This document shows, in pieces, positions 25,201-38,856 of a stretch of 64,000 nucleotides of DNA. A program made the translations under genes and the position numbers. Under the pieces are notes generated by a model. It saw only the letters and a list, made by a program, of their open reading frames with translations. It made no database searches and was not told where the DNA came from. The first letter of the stretch is position 1. The number at the start of each line of letters is the position of its first letter. Where the stretch lies: positions 101,114 to 165,113 of the forward strand of contig JBBPTG010000048.1 in NCBI GenBank assembly GCA_038093975.1, read 5' to 3'. Source of the DNA: Chalciporus piperatus. Taxonomy: Eukaryota > Basidiomycota > Agaricomycetes > Boletales > Boletaceae.

Positions 25201-28200
25201 TGGGGAGGTTTGCGACTGCAACAACTGCGCACTGCGCACGGACGGAAAAGCGACCAGACCAACTGCCAGTTCGGTAGTGTCCTTCGGCGAGGGTGTCTGC
25301 TGAGAAACGCAACGCATGAGGTGTAGACCCAATCGGAGTTGTGCAAATGCCAGGCGGAGGATGCATGTGATGTCGTCGAACTCGATGTAGAGGGTTTCCA
25401 TGCGCTGGCAGAAGCCTGAGATTGACTCTTGGATAACCACCTCACGATTGAAGGCAGATGGGTCTCCCGATTCGAGAGCAAGGGCGAGGTCGTCGATTCT
25501 TGAATGGCTGGTCACTTGGCTGATGAATTGCGACACTTCCAGCCAAAAGGTTTGTAGGCTTGTTAGGCTCTCCCGAGTGGGAACGTTGGCGGATGCATGA
25601 GGAGTCTTCAGCAGTTCTTGGACGCAGGCATCAAGGTACGCAATGACGTCGTTTGTGTTGTTGGCTGCTGTGCGCAGCTCAAGTTGAGCATGGAGTGCGC
25701 TTTGTTGCATTAGGAATTGTGCCTGGTCCTGAGCATAATCTGCCGCGCGACGGATCATGGCAGCAGGGTCGATGGGGACGTTGGGAACGAAAAGGTTGAT
25801 GATGACTCTGCTCAACGCGATCCAGCACCGCCCAAGATGCGAAACGACATTCCTTGTTGGAGAGAGCTCATCCTGCATTGCTGGAGCCAGATGCTGGATG
25901 GCCTTTCGGAGTGGTTCGTAGGTCGTCCGCCCCATGAGACTGATGAGGGTCCTTAACGCTCCCATGGTATCTTTTGCAAGGCTCGCGCGCATATGACACA
26001 GAGTAGTTTCGTCGAATGAAGTCGGGAAGCAGGAGGCAATCTTGGATCAATGGGTCACCATGTATCCCTGTCAGGTGTCTTTTCGACTCACCAGAAACAC
26101 ACTCTGATTGAGCAATGTGGTGAGTTGCGCTGACCGCGAAGTGTTTGTAAAGCACTGCAAAGCGCTCAATCCGATGTGGCGCTTAATCGACTCTCGGTGT
26201 TCCTCGAGTGAGGATAGAGATACCCCCGCTGGTTGACTGGGAAAGAGATAAGAGACTTCAACACACAAGGAAAAGGGCAGCATACCTCATTCTAAAGGCA
26301 ACTCGAAGGTGAGTTGGGCGGAAAATGATAGATGGGCCACGAAGATCGTCCTTAAAAGAGATAAGTGCGTCGAAACTGCGATTTGCAATGTCAGGACATA
26401 CTCCTTCCTCAAAATGTTCGTTCCACAGGGCTTCGAGCCATTCAGTCTGCGCCGTAGAGAGAATACTGGGAAAAACTGAAAAGAATGTGGTGAGATATGG
26501 GCATTGAAATACGCTCGCGACCTACGCTCGTGTCCCGCATCGTGGTCCCAAATGACATGCTGGTATGATGCAAATCGCGCTAAGTCCTCGTCCGGTTGCT
26601 CAAGGGCCAGCGGGATGAGCCGCTCGAATATCTGAATAGCCACCTACGTGCTCCTGTTATGCTTGCATATCATATGTGCGTCATGGTTGACTTACAGCTT
26701 TGTTCTCAGTTTGAAGACAGCAGAGAGCCTGAAGTTCGACCAAGAGGGATGTAGAATTGCAAGTCCCGCGAAGACGTAGGTTGGCTCCAGTGATCTTCGA
26801 CACCCACTGTGAAACATAATCAGCATAACGTAGAAAATAAAGGGGGAACCTCTTACATCCTTGACTTGGCTAGATATTTGCACCAGCCGCGAAGTCTTCT
26901 CGGACGTTAGGTGCATCGGCAGTGTTGCAAGAGCGAGGATCTGCAATTGCTCGCGACGGGTCACTGTAGGCAATATAAGGGACCTTCCACCAAAACAATG
27001 ACGACAACTTGCCTGGTTCTGTAATTTCAATCGGTGTGCAACCCAATAATCTGACCTCCATAGATGTGATATGTGTGGGCCTGACCACGCGTAGCTGCGA
27101 CCACATGTCCACCAATCCAAGACCAGAAGAAGGTGAGATCGCGTTTTCTAGAAGTGCGGATGCACTCGCAAGACGGCCATATGCAGGCGAAGGGTTTTCA
27201 AGAGCTTTGGAGATGAACTTTGATAAGACTTGAACATATGAGTAGTCAAAGTTTTGCTGGGCAAGAACACGACGAAGTTGCCTTGAAAGACTCAGAAGGC
27301 TTGCCAATGTTTTATAATCCTGAAGTGACGTATGAGTGCGATGAGGGTATTGATGCATGAGTGGCTCACCAAAACGCCCAATACGACACCCAAGAGTAAC
27401 TGCTCAAACGCCCTCTGGGCAGCAGATCGCACCTCCACAACTAGCGAAGTCAACGCTTCCATAAGGCCCAACGGTAATCCACCCTCGGCATTACTGCCCA
27501 AACTACCTAGGTCCCCATCTGCGTCGTCACTCTTATCAAGGAGTAGGGCAGCGAAAAGTTGCAGAATTTCAAGTTTTAACGCATGATTCGAGTGATAGTC
27601 TGCCCGTTCTGTACAGCGAGAGCATGGTGGACAAACCATGAAATCATCCATTGGCTAAATTATCAAGCATCTTGAGTACATGGTAATGGAATGGCGGATG
27701 GAGGCTCCGCTTGTCATTTGAAAACTAACCAGTACATCATCGAGTGTACCCACCGCGCCCTGAGATACCTCCTTCATCCTGGAAGCAAGTGTTTTGAATA
27801 CCTCAGGGAAGGAGGGGTCCGCGAGTACGGAGTGTAGAAGCCCACCAGGAGATGAGGTTGCGAGATAACGCCTGATGATCGGGAGGCATTGAAGATCTAG
27901 TGACCTGACGGCGAAGTGGACAAGGGCGCGTGACATTGGCAGGGCGGAAGAGTCGAAGATTGGGGCACGAATGATCAGGGAAGAACAAAATGTGTCGTGG
28001 TCGACAGTGACGGCTGGCAAGGACTGAGATACATCGTAGGCGTTCAGTGGCCACACGGAATGTATCCCCCGGCGTGCTTCTTCGTGGGTAACATATGAAG
28101 ATGTAGTCGTCAGAGAGCCAGGAGGAAGGCGGGAGTAGACGAGCACGCGAGCTCTGTCCTCGTTAGTGAAAGAAGTCAAGAGAGAAACTTCCATGCTTCG

Positions 28201-31200
28201 ATTCCGCATCGCACGAGATAGCTCGCCGTATTGAGGATCCACAGTCATGAAGAGACGGAAGTTGGGATGCGGCTGCAATATTTGGACCTGACCATCGACG
28301 AAACCTCGTTCACTGAGGACCAGAACACCATTCGGCTCGCAAAGAGAGTTGAGTCGATCCAGGACCGATGGATTGCACATGTTCGCGCTTTCGAGAACAA
28401 ACCAATGGCCGTGCTTCATCGCTCGTATTAACGGACCATCGATCCACTCGAAGCGACCCTTCGTGGTTCCAGCTTGGCTCAGGTAACGGGTTCTCGATTC
28501 CAAATCCCGCAGAAGTGCGTCAAGAGAAGAATCCTCGATCCCAACGGTTGACAGCTCTTCCAGAAGGCCGGAAACTGCATGTAGGACCGACGTGGAGGTT
28601 TTTCGACTGGATGCCAGTTCGCGCTGTAGCACAGCACGGAACTGATATCTTGAACTAACCCCGAAGATCGAACGTGCGAATGCCTCAGTGAGCTGGATCG
28701 TCTCCTCTGCGACTGCGGTGACTTGTGCCAGGTGGTCGACTTGTTCGAAGCCGCCCAGGATGTCCGTTGTGTCTGTGGCCTTTGAAATTTGAACTTCTTC
28801 GAGATGATTTCCTGAGAGGTTTGCAATCATCCTGATCAACTTGGTTTTGCCGCTGTCGCGCTGACCAGTGACAACGACCAGCCAGGACCTGGTGACACAT
28901 GCGCCGATGGCCTCGATTGCTGCTAAATGCACCTGTAGGATGTCAGAAGCTCTGTGACCCAATGTTACATTGTGCCTCGCTGTGCTGTAGTAACCAACTT
29001 GGAGGTGCGTGCTTGAGATGATCGGATATGGCGTGGGGATGCTCGGCGAGTCCGATATCGAGAAAACTTCGTCGAACAGGGCTTGAGCTTGCATGCGGTC
29101 TTGCACATTCCTGAATCTAGTGAGATAGACGGCACGGAGAAGAAGACGTGGGTGGTTGACGGTGCTTGATGCTCGTAAGAGTTCGCCCCAACGAATGATA
29201 TCACGAAGGTTGAATTCCCAAGGACTCCCCTCACGACCAAAGGTTCGTCTATGGACAACCTCGTAGTTCAGCCGAGTGTTGAAAGATATCATAGCGCGGA
29301 GGAAATCTTGCTCGCATTCCTTGTATTGTTCTCGACAGACGATGAGCATGTCGTCGGGCGTAAGTTCTTCGATGTAGACCTTGGTGAAACGATCAAGGAA
29401 AGACTTGGGGAGACCCTTTCTGCCACCACCTTGGTGCAACGGATTCTGGGCAGCGAATACTCGGAAAGAGGGGTGTCGAGTGAAGCTGCGCCCCAACTCG
29501 GGTATGTAGACAGTGCCTCGATGGTCCAAGATTGCGTTTAAGCCCTCCAGAACCGCCTGAGGGGCAAGGTTCATCTCGTCAAGGAGGACCCAGTGTCCTT
29601 GCTGCATGGCCTGCAAGAACTCGGCGTCTTTCCATGCGAATTCCCCGGGTGCGCCATTTTCGACTGGCAGGTCAGATCCAAACAAATCGATCAGATCTGT
29701 TTGGTCTGATAAATTGATGCGACACAAGGAATAACCAACAATCTTCGCCAAGGCTGTGATGAGCGAGGTTTTCCCAACTCCGGGGCTCCCTTCCAGAAGA
29801 ATGGGCTTGTGGACTTGGCATGCCCTGATGACTCGCATCGCGTTTTCGCGGGCCGTAGGCGCCTGAAGATTGAAACCATGCATGACCACATTCGCAGGAC
29901 CTTTCGGGAATGCAAAAGGGCCGAGCTGGACGAAGAGGGCGGGATCGTAAGTGAAGGAGGATGCCTCCCGTTCATCAAACGGGACAAGGGCACGTAGTTT
30001 GTGAACGGCTTCAACCTTGATTTCTTGCAGCGCTTGCGGCGAGTATGTTGCCGTCTGTGGCAATGAACCCATCCCATCCAGGAAGGTCATGTGGGCACCA
30101 TGATGCTGGACTCCGAGTGAATTGCCGAAATGCGAACAAGCTTATCAACTTACGAATATCTCGTTGACCTGCATCATGTTTTCTTTGCCAGGGGTTAAGG
30201 CAGCGTTGGAGAATGCAACCCAAGCCTGGCGAGAAGTCAGTGGAAGCGCAAGCGAATACCATCACTACTTACCAGCATGTCTCGCAACGTACAGATAGAC
30301 CGATCGCCGACCATCCCGCGTAACCAATCGGTGAACTGCAGAAGCGGAGTAGTGAGGACCCTTAGTGCATCATGAGCCCAGGAATTCTCGACGATCATCT
30401 CCAGGTCAGATGAGTCATCAACTGGGGGCACCCAAATCTCGGTGAAACGATTCCGAAGGGCTGGTGACAGTTCCTTCTTCCCATAATCACCCCCGGGATT
30501 CATTGTTGCAAGAAGCTTGAAGGAATCCACAGCACGGACAGCAGGGTATTCGCCGTCTGTACCACCACGCTCAGCGAGGACGATCGTCCGGTCTGGCTCC
30601 AGGACGCTGTTGAGTCGCTCGAGGACTGAGTCATCCGCCAACGAAATCTCGTCGAGCAGAAAGACCTCGCCACCCGACATAGCCCGGATGAGAGGGCCAT
30701 CGTGCCACTCGAACAGAGACTCGGACCTGAGAAGGCTCTTCTGTAGCTCCCTCAGATCCGCCTGTAGCCCGGGTTCAAGACTGGACTTCAGCAGTGCAGC
30801 GACCTGGCTAAGCAAATTCTGGGCATCCGCAGGGACGTTGACAACACCGGCATGAGCCAGAAGAACCAAAGCGTCGCGATGCAGTTCAGAGGAAGCCGCT
30901 CCACGATTGCGCGTGGGTCGCAAGCCACCGATCAGGTCTGCCGTCTCCGTGTTTTGATGGCAGCTGAGTGTGTGTAGGTGCTTGGCCATGACTTCGGCAT
31001 ACAGCTGGCATACAGATGTCTTTCCTGAACCAGTCTCTCCCACCAGCAAGACAGGCTCGTTGAAGCGAAGAGCTCTGGCAACCAGTACGAACAAACGTCG
31101 CATGGCGTGTGTCCAGACGACTTGGAGAGACGAGGGCAAGGGACACCCGATGTAGGCTTCGACATCGGGGCCTTGGAGGCTATATAGCGACTTCTCGTCG

Positions 31201-34200
31201 ATCCGGACTTTCATCACGGTTTCTATGACCTCCTTGACGACAAACTTATCCTCGGGGCGCCGAGCTCGTTCCGCGAGGAGCATATAGCCGTTCTCTGCCA
31301 GTTCTTGATAGCCTACAGCATCTCTGCCAGCCCACCTGAACAAATCTCGGAGCGTGGCAAAACCCTGCTTGCTTTCGAAAACACGCCCAGTCTGGCGGCG
31401 CTTCTGCAATTCTTGGAAGACACTGACGATGCGTTGACCGTAGGAAGGAGCGATCCGACAGCGCTGGCAGAGGATGGACTCGAGCTCTGCTTGGGGTACA
31501 TCTTGGAAGTGGACCTCGAGGAAACGATTGCGGAAGGCGCGTGAGAGAACCTTCCGGCCTGCGTACAATCCCGGTGGATTCTGGGTAGCGAAAAGCATGA
31601 AGTGGGGATGCGGTCGTACGACCTCGTGGGTTTCTGGAATGACCAATTCGCGGTTGTCGTCCAGGAGTCGATTAAGTGCTTCAAGCACATCCGTCGGTGC
31701 AAGATTAAGCTCGTCTAACACAATCCAATGACCATGTCTGAGCGCATTGACGAGAAGCCCATCTTTGAACACCAGTCGTCCAGTGACCGGATCAGAAACG
31801 TATGACCCAATGTACTCCTGGATATCGGTGTGCTCGTGGTTGTTGATCCGGATGAATTGGTGCCCAGTTCGGCGGGCGAGGTACTCCACCGCGCTGGTTT
31901 TTCCACTAGACGTCGGACCTTCGATGAGCACCGGAAAACGTCGGGTGAGGACGATGCGGGCGAGGTCGATCAACTTCTTTTCCACAGAGGGAGTCATGAT
32001 GTAATCCTCCATCGGATCACCAAGGAGTGGGCCTTTCTCCAGGTAAAACGGACCTAGCTTTACAAAGTCCTCGGGAGCACGAGACAGAGGGTAAGAGGGT
32101 TCTTTCGCCAGCAGGGATTTAGGATTGCGGACCCCAGCAAGGATGTGTTTGTGGGCAAGGCTGGTGACGACATCGGCACTCGACCCGTCAAGCACCATCG
32201 TAAACGCCATCAGGCATCCTTCCCACAACGCTCGGCGCAGGCCATACATTGGGGAGATATCGGCGGCGAACGTAAGGGCACGGGCAAGGGTTCGCATACT
32301 GTAGTGAGGACGATGGTTCGACCCATCAGCCAACTGGCGATCTTCCGCCAACTGTTTGACGGCAGCATAGAAGTCGGCGACATTCATGACTGCAGCTTTG
32401 TCGCCAAGTGCGCAATGGCCGATGTACTGATGGATGATACTGAGAAGTGTTTCGCGGTCGGCGTCTGGTGGAGGAACGTCGATCTCTGTGAATCGTGCTC
32501 TGATATTGGGAGGGAGATCCTTCTTCCCCACGTCGGTCGCGGGATTCATGCAAGCGAAAAGACGGAAGTCGGGATGTCGGGGTACTGGCGCCAAAGAGCC
32601 CTTCTCAGTCAAAGTGATCGACGCCGTTGGGCCACTGAGCAGCCCAGTGATGCATTCGAGCGTTTCCGAGCTCGCCAAGTTAATCTCATCAAGAAGTACC
32701 CTGATTGACAATCAGATGGGACAACCAAACGAGAGTGACATCAAGAGACATACCAATCTCCTGAGCGGAGTGCCTTGACAAGAGGGCCCTCTACGAAGTC
32801 AAAGGCAAATTTGCCTTGTCCTTGTGCGTGTTGCATGTCAAATTCCTCAATGTCCAGCTGGAACTTGTCCCAAGAGTCAGCAGACTGTTGAAGCATGTTT
32901 TGATCGAGTTTTCTTCGTTTCCTCGGTCCCTCCTTTTCTGTCGAGTCTGGTATAAGTTCCCTACGGGGAGTTAGTAAGCAGTAACACGCCATCATGTTCA
33001 CCACTCACTGCGTTTCCTCGTTCAACTTAGACACTATCCTCCCTTTCGCAAGCCGTACCGACTCTTTCCACAGTACCGCCGCCCGCTTCCAATTGCCCTC
33101 CTGAACAGCTTTCCTGACAGACTCCTCAAACTTGACATTCTTCTTTCGACTGAACGTATTTCCAAAAAGCTCCAAGAAACGTGCATGAAGCTCGGAGGCA
33201 GGGACCCGGGCATCCACTGGTTTGAAGCCACCAAGTAGGTCTGACGATTCCGTTTGGTGAGAGAGGTTGAGAGAGATCAAAGGGCGACGGAGCAAAGATG
33301 CGAGGTGCGTGATGGCGCTGGTTTTTCCAGTACCAGTCTCTCCAGTCAAGAGAACAGGTTCATCAAGAGATATAGCGGTGGCAATTCGTGAGAGGAGACA
33401 GACCGCGGGTTTGTGCATCGCGAAAGGGCGGGATGGAGTGAGGAGGAATGTCGGCTTTGGAGGTCGGGCAGAGAGACGCACGCGGCTAATTTGGACAGCC
33501 ACGGTATCACCATTGGCATCTCTGACCTCCTCGAACACGGGAGCTCGCCCATTAAGCACCCAGTGATGGCGTTCGGCATCTAATCCGATGTGATCAGCGA
33601 TCAGAGCCGCTATGCGGTCAGAATGAGCTTGCGCTGGCGCTGTGAGAACGCCTGCACCGAAAAAGACATCCCTAGCTTCGAGAAAAATATCCTCCCGGAA
33701 TGAGAGATTGGGGAATTGTGCAGGAATAGGGAGAGCAGGGTGGTCGATGTCTTCTATGTCCATGGAAGAATAGGAAGGGGAAAGCAGCGCCTCTATCCGA
33801 CGGCAGAACTTCTCAAGCTCCCTTAAGCCAACAGATCTACTCGAAGCCGTCGTTCCTAATTTCTGCACGTCGATCCAGATTTGAATGATTTCCCTCGCTA
33901 GTTGTCCTCCTAGCTTGGGAAAACGTGATTTGACGATCATCTGAACCTCAACTGGGGAGGGTGCATCGACAGTGATTTCATGAAACTTGTGCGCTCCGTA
34001 GAAGATGGGACTCGGAAACTTCCCGCTCGCAAATGAGGTTATGGAACGAGTCGCGAAGATGGCGAAGCGTTCAGACGCCCAAACCTTTCCCCTGTTAGGG
34101 ACATCAATACATGCACGCTCACCTATCCACGTGCCCGGAGCCATAGATTCAGCGAGAGGCTTGATAAGTCCTAACACCTCCATGCTTGCCCGGTCAATGT

Positions 34201-35492
34201 CCTTCAAGACCAGCCACTTCCCCTCTTTCATGGCTCTGACAAGGACTCCATCATTCCATTCAAACGTTCCGAGCTGCGTAGGGGAGGAAACGTAGGATCC
34301 GAGGAGTGAGCGCGGGTCAATCGAAGTGTCGGCGAGGTGAACAGAGACAATTTGGTCTTTAGACTCGGGGTGTAACATGGATGCAAGGTGCGAGAGGAAA
34401 AGCGACTTTCCAGATGATGGTGGAGACGTGATAAGAGTGGGTAAGCGGAGAGAAGTATGGATGGCAAGAGCTTGCATAGCTTCGATAGCAGAAGTTGTTG
34501 GGACAACCTCCGAGGGGAGAGGGTCGATTGGGGAAGACTTGATCATGAGAATACCATGGATATTGGCAGTCCATGGGCTGGAGGAACATTTTAGAACAGG
34601 AGGGCCATCACTCAAAAGGGAATTCCTTACGATAAATCGGCATTGGATAGCACCTCAGCTGAATTTCCTCCATCCAATGAATAGAAATCGAGACCAGCGG
34701 CGATAGCGTTACGGACATCGTGAATTCGTTTGATCTCTAACGCTGGCATCAACCATCCATCGATGGTGATCTGACTTCCGTCGATGTTCTGGCCGTATGA
34801 GAGTGGACAATCAACCACGCCAGGATCACCGAGTACTCGTGCCTCCAGCTTGACGCGTTCTACTTCAGCCATGCCGGTGTGTAGTGCATAACATCTTATT
34901 GCCAAAGACTTGACTGCGGGGTCAGAATGAGGTGTAAGAAAGAGAGCTGACAACGGTGATATCGGCCATAACAGGTCGCAAGGAAGCAGTCGGTTGGCCC
35001 GAAGCAAGCGATAAGAAGCAAGAAGCAGACGATGAAGGCGCGTTGCATCCAATGTGGAAAGTGAGGATGTTTGTTCGGCAAAGGCCACAGGACCTTGCGA
35101 AAAGTATGGCAATCGCAAAATCGCCGACAAGATTCTACGGCAGACGTATGAGTGGATGGAAGGAAAGGGAGAAGAATCACTCACGGAAAGAGTTCCTCGT
35201 GGTTTTCAATCAGCATGCACAAAGCAACAAATCTGTTTTCGAGGTCCTCCTGGTCGTGTAGCCATCTTGCGCATAGATCGACTAACAGCGGTCTGAAGAT
35301 GTCTGATATTGGGATAGTGAGGGACGGGACTGCTAGTAGTCTGGATAGCGTTGCAAGCAAGTCTCTGGGCGATGATGCAAGCGAAATTTGAGCAGCGTAA
35401 ACTGAATCTGGAGGTAGGACGGCGAGCAGCGTGCGCGTCTGCTTAGCGAGATTGATTGTGAGAGGGTCGCGACGCGCATTAGGAGCCGACAT
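19268..35492 (-). CDS. MDN1: Midasin (Rea1/Mdn1), giant dynein-like AAA ATPase of 60S ribosome assembly
   Basis: A single gene of 16.2 kb with many short introns; the product should approach 5000 residues, as in yeast. It pulls assembly factors (Ytm1, Rsa4) off pre-60S particles in the nucleolus and nucleoplasm. Start ATG 35492 (MSAPNARRDPL). Six AAA modules show Walker A motifs in order: SPPSSGKS (~34.41 kb), GETGTGKT (~33.33), EGPTSSGKT (~31.91), GETGSGKT (~31.03), EGSPGVGKT (~29.78) and GQRDSGKT (~28.85), each followed by LDE(I/L/M)NLA-type Walker B motifs. A long helical linker follows (28-22.6 kb), then a very acidic Asp/Glu-rich region (~22.0-20.9 kb) including DEKLWGDE. The C-terminal MIDAS domain carries VDDSASM (DxSxS, ~19.96 kb). 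All hallmark parts are present and no break was seen. Open frames opposite it are shadows. Confidence 0.95.
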
Positions 35493-35782
35493 GATGTGTC
35501 GCGGAAACTGAGATACGTCTGAGCCGAGCTTGATGTTGACTGCGCACGGGCCAGGACACGACTCGGACACGACTCGATCGCGAGTTCGTCGTTGTCGACG
35601 ATGTCCACAGTCCCAACGCGAAAAAATCTCTGCAAATACTGTGCACGTGACTGGAAGAAAATCAGCCAATACTACCTTCCTTTTTTGGGTGATCCTGGTC
35701 GGTCTCGAGCTTGAGCGCTCGAGTCATCGTCTCCGTCAATCACGTCCACCCATCTGCATCAGCTCCGAAATCTTCGCACATA
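35493..35782. promoter_or_regulatory. Divergent promoter of midasin and RanGAP
   Basis: 290 bp between the two start codons. Visible elements: CACGTG E-box at 35644-35649, CCAAT near 35665-35669, and CTTCCTTTTTTGGGTGA at 35676-35692, nearly identical to the motif in the 16832-16921 bidirectional promoter. No TATA box. Confidence 0.5.
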
Positions 35783-36870
35783 ATGGCCAAAGACCCAAAA
35801 ATCTTCGACATCAGAGGTCAATCTCTCAAGCTCAACACTGCTGCGGACGCCACCCCGCTCCTTGAAGGCTATGACGCCGCCTTAATCGAAGAGGTTCATC
35901 TGGGTGGCAACACCATCGGCATTGAAGCCGCGCGGGAGTTTGCAAAGTTCTTGGAACGGGCACAGAATCTCAAGGTATTCCATCGCCATCTACTTATCTT
36001 TGAATCCGGTCATTAACCGTGATCCAGGTGGCAGACTTCGCGGATATCTTCACGGGGCGACTCATTTCCGAGATTCCCGATGCCCTCAAGGCGCTATGTG
36101 ACGCTATAGAACCAAAATCTACACTCGTGGAAATAAACCTTAGCGACAACGCTTTCGGTGTCCGCTCAGTCGAGCCTATGCGCAAACTTCTCGAGAACAA
36201 CCGCTTCGAGATCCTCCGACTCAACAATAACGGTCTGGGGCCAGAGGCAGGAATCATGGTCGCGAACTGGCTGAAGAAGTCCGCAGAGTTAAGCAAGGAA
36301 AAGGGCTTGACGTCTAATTTGAAGACGGTCATCTGTGGAAGGAATAGGCTTGAAAACGGCTCTGCCCCTGCATGGGCAGAGGCTTTCGCCGAACATGGAA
36401 CCTTGGTGGAGGTCGGGCTTCCGCAGAATGCCATCTGGAGTGCTGGGATACATGCGTTGGCCGAAGGTCTATCCAAATGCCAGAACCTACGGTATCTAGA
36501 TCTTCAGGACAACACTTTCGTCAAGGACGGTTCCAGAGCAGCTGTCGAAGCGTGGGCAAGAGCGTTACCCCAATTGTCCGCCCTCGAGACTCTCGTTTTC
36601 TCGGATTGTGTTATGTCAGAAGAAGAAGACGAAGACGTTCCGCCACTGCTGAATAAACTTGCGGAAGGTTCGAACAAGAACCTGGTGAAACTGGTCCTGC
36701 AAAACAACAACCTCAAAGGGTCGACATTCAAGCTCTTTGCATACAAGCTCGAATCCTCTTTACCCAAACTGAAGAGGTTAGAACTCCAGTGGAATGAAGC
36801 CGACGAAAGCTCAGACGACATCGATACCATCCGAGAGATTATGACAAAACGCAGTGGCAAGGTAATTGTT

Positions 36871-36901
<31 letters not shown>

Positions 36902-37002
36902 TTGAAGTGGCCGAAGAACAGGAATCACCCGAGGAAGCCCGGAAAACCGAGGGGGAAGTGGATGCCCTCGCAGATATCATGAACAAAGTTACTATCCGGT
37001 GA
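35783..37002 (+). CDS. RNA1: Ran GTPase-activating protein (RanGAP/Rna1)
   Basis: Two exons (35783-35974, 36028-37002) give 388 residues, close to fission yeast Rna1. It stimulates GTP hydrolysis by Ran in the cytoplasm, which keeps nuclear transport directional. Seen: leucine-rich repeats with the RanGAP pattern (LVEINLSDNAFG, FEILRLNNNGLGPEAG, LVEVGLPQNAIWSAGI, LRYLDLQDNTF, LVKLVLQNNNLKGS, LKRLELQWNEAD). The segment ADIFTGRLISEIPDALK contains the Arg equivalent to the catalytically important Arg of Rna1. The C terminus is a run of Glu (EEEEEEEEEE near residue 345) and a short conserved tail ending MNKVTIR, as in fungal homologues. No SUMO-type C-terminal domain, as expected for fungi. Divergent partner of midasin. 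Confidence 0.95.
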
Positions 37003-37373
37003 TTTGTTTTGTGGTGGGGTGAGCATGGCTGCACGGAATGATGTACGGATTTCAGGGGGTGCTCATTACCAGAAGGGACACGGTCACGTAGAACATGTAT
37101 ACCAGTCGATCACTAATCGTGCTTCGAGAGACTTTACTCTGGTTCTGACAGATGTACCCGCACTTTAGATCTAGACAACAAGCTACCAAGTACTAATGCA
37201 TAGACAACTTCGCATGTATCGTGCGAATTCACCGCTGCAAAACGGTGTAGGACAAGAGGAACGCAGGGAGCAAATACATGCTGTACGGAAGACCCAAGCT
37301 TTAACGCTGAACGTTGAACATCATATACCGCGTTAAAATAGACGACACCGATGAACTTGGCTCGCTTTGACTC
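37003..37373. other. Intergenic region, tail-to-tail
   Basis: Convergent 3' flanks of RanGAP and the next gene. No coding or RNA feature recognised. Confidence 0.5.
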
Positions 37374-38856
37374 TCAGTAACCATGTACACAACCATGACC
37401 TGTTTGTCGCTGAAACCAGACGTTGACGTGCTTCGATAACAATTTGGCCATGCATTGCGTGCATAACCAGTCCTCTTGTTTCCAGTTGTTGTACGGCTCC
37501 GATCGGATATCAAAGATCTCTTGAATAAATTGAGGATATGGGATAGACTCGAATGCCTCCGTGAAGGACACCAGCGCTTCTAAAGGTCGTTTCCGCTCGG
37601 TTGTCAAGAAACTCCCAAGGAGTGAAGGAGGGATCGCCAAGATCATGTATTCCCAGTCTATGGAGCGGAAGAGTTATCACAAGCCGAGATCTCATATGAG
37701 AGGCGACTTACTACAAGGACTCCATAACGGACCTGCACCGGAGGGCAGTCCTAGACATTGGGTACCTGTGAGCGGTATGTCAACAATCGTCAAACACTAC
37801 CATCAAGCCATCAAGTTACACACAGGAGAATGTTTTCAAAACGTAATCATCGAGTATAAAGCGCCTCCGAGATTGCGTTCCTTGTCCCAAGAAACCCCGA
37901 CCTGTGATGATCGAAATCTCCCTTTCTGAGAAAGCATGCGACATAGCCCGCCAAATTGCATGCCATCGTGAATCGATTGTACGGAACGGTGGCCAGTTTC
38001 CTTCAAATGCGTCGATCGTCACCGCAGGTCCACTCCAGACGAGGTAAATGTCACTTCTGTCATTCGACCCAACTTGGGAAACCAAGTCAGTTCAAAGGGA
38101 TAGCGAGCGCTCGATGGCGATGTTGACCTGGTGTTCCTGTACTTACCTTTCAGTCGCGAGGTACGTTTAACCAATGCCCACCTGGCAACATCGACGAGGA
38201 ACCTGTACGCCTCGTCTACACCCACAAGCTCCGCCTCACTCAAACTCAACAGATAAGACATTTGTTTCGCAACGATCGAATTCTTGAGCTGAAGACAAGT
38301 CGTGTTGTCAAGCTCGTTGGGTTCGTTTGCCAACCCATGTGACCCATGCGTCGCCGCAAGAAGCCAGAACCTGTACAACGACTGCTGGAATCTAAAGGAC
38401 TCGTCTACTGAGAGGCGACTGCTTCTTGACCTAGGGTCCTTCTCTCTGTTATGAGTCGTTGTCAGGATGAGTGCCCGGTGATGCAAGAAACACTTACCGC
38501 CAGCTATATATAGTTTCGAGTCTCTGGATGATAGCGTCATGGTGCAGCAGGAGTCTTGCCTCTGATGCGGTAATTGTCAAGTCTTTCTTGAAGTCAGCCT
38601 CCCGGTGAAGTTCCCGAGCTGTGGTTGGCAGATGCTTGTCGCTCACGCACTTGACAAGGCGCATTGCGTGCGGCAGGACAGAACCGAACTGGCTTTGAGC
38701 TATGGCACCAAGTATAGAGCTCTGTCGACATTGGAAGACAGAGTAAATGAACTTGGAGGTCGAAATGAAACTGGCCAAGCTCTGCAAATCGGGTAAGGTT
38801 GTCAAGAGATGGTCCGCGAGATCTGGGTTGAATGGAAACGAGAAAGGATTCGACAT
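37374..38856 (-). CDS. Conserved basidiomycete protein of unknown function
   Basis: Start ATG 38856 (MSNPFSFPFNPDLADHLL), stop at 37374. The N terminus (LLTTLPDLQSLASFISTSKFIYSVF) resembles an F-box-like or short leucine-rich helical opening. Next comes an Arg-rich helical region (ARLLLHHDAIIQRLETIYSW) followed across an intron by RFQQSLYRFWLLAATHG, a block I associate with a large family of Agaricomycete hypothetical proteins. The C terminus reads EDWLCTQCMAKLLSKHVNVWF, with a CxxC pair. At least four exons; the joint at ~38511/38460 keeps the frame, later joints are less sure. I cannot assign a function. Confidence 0.55.
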
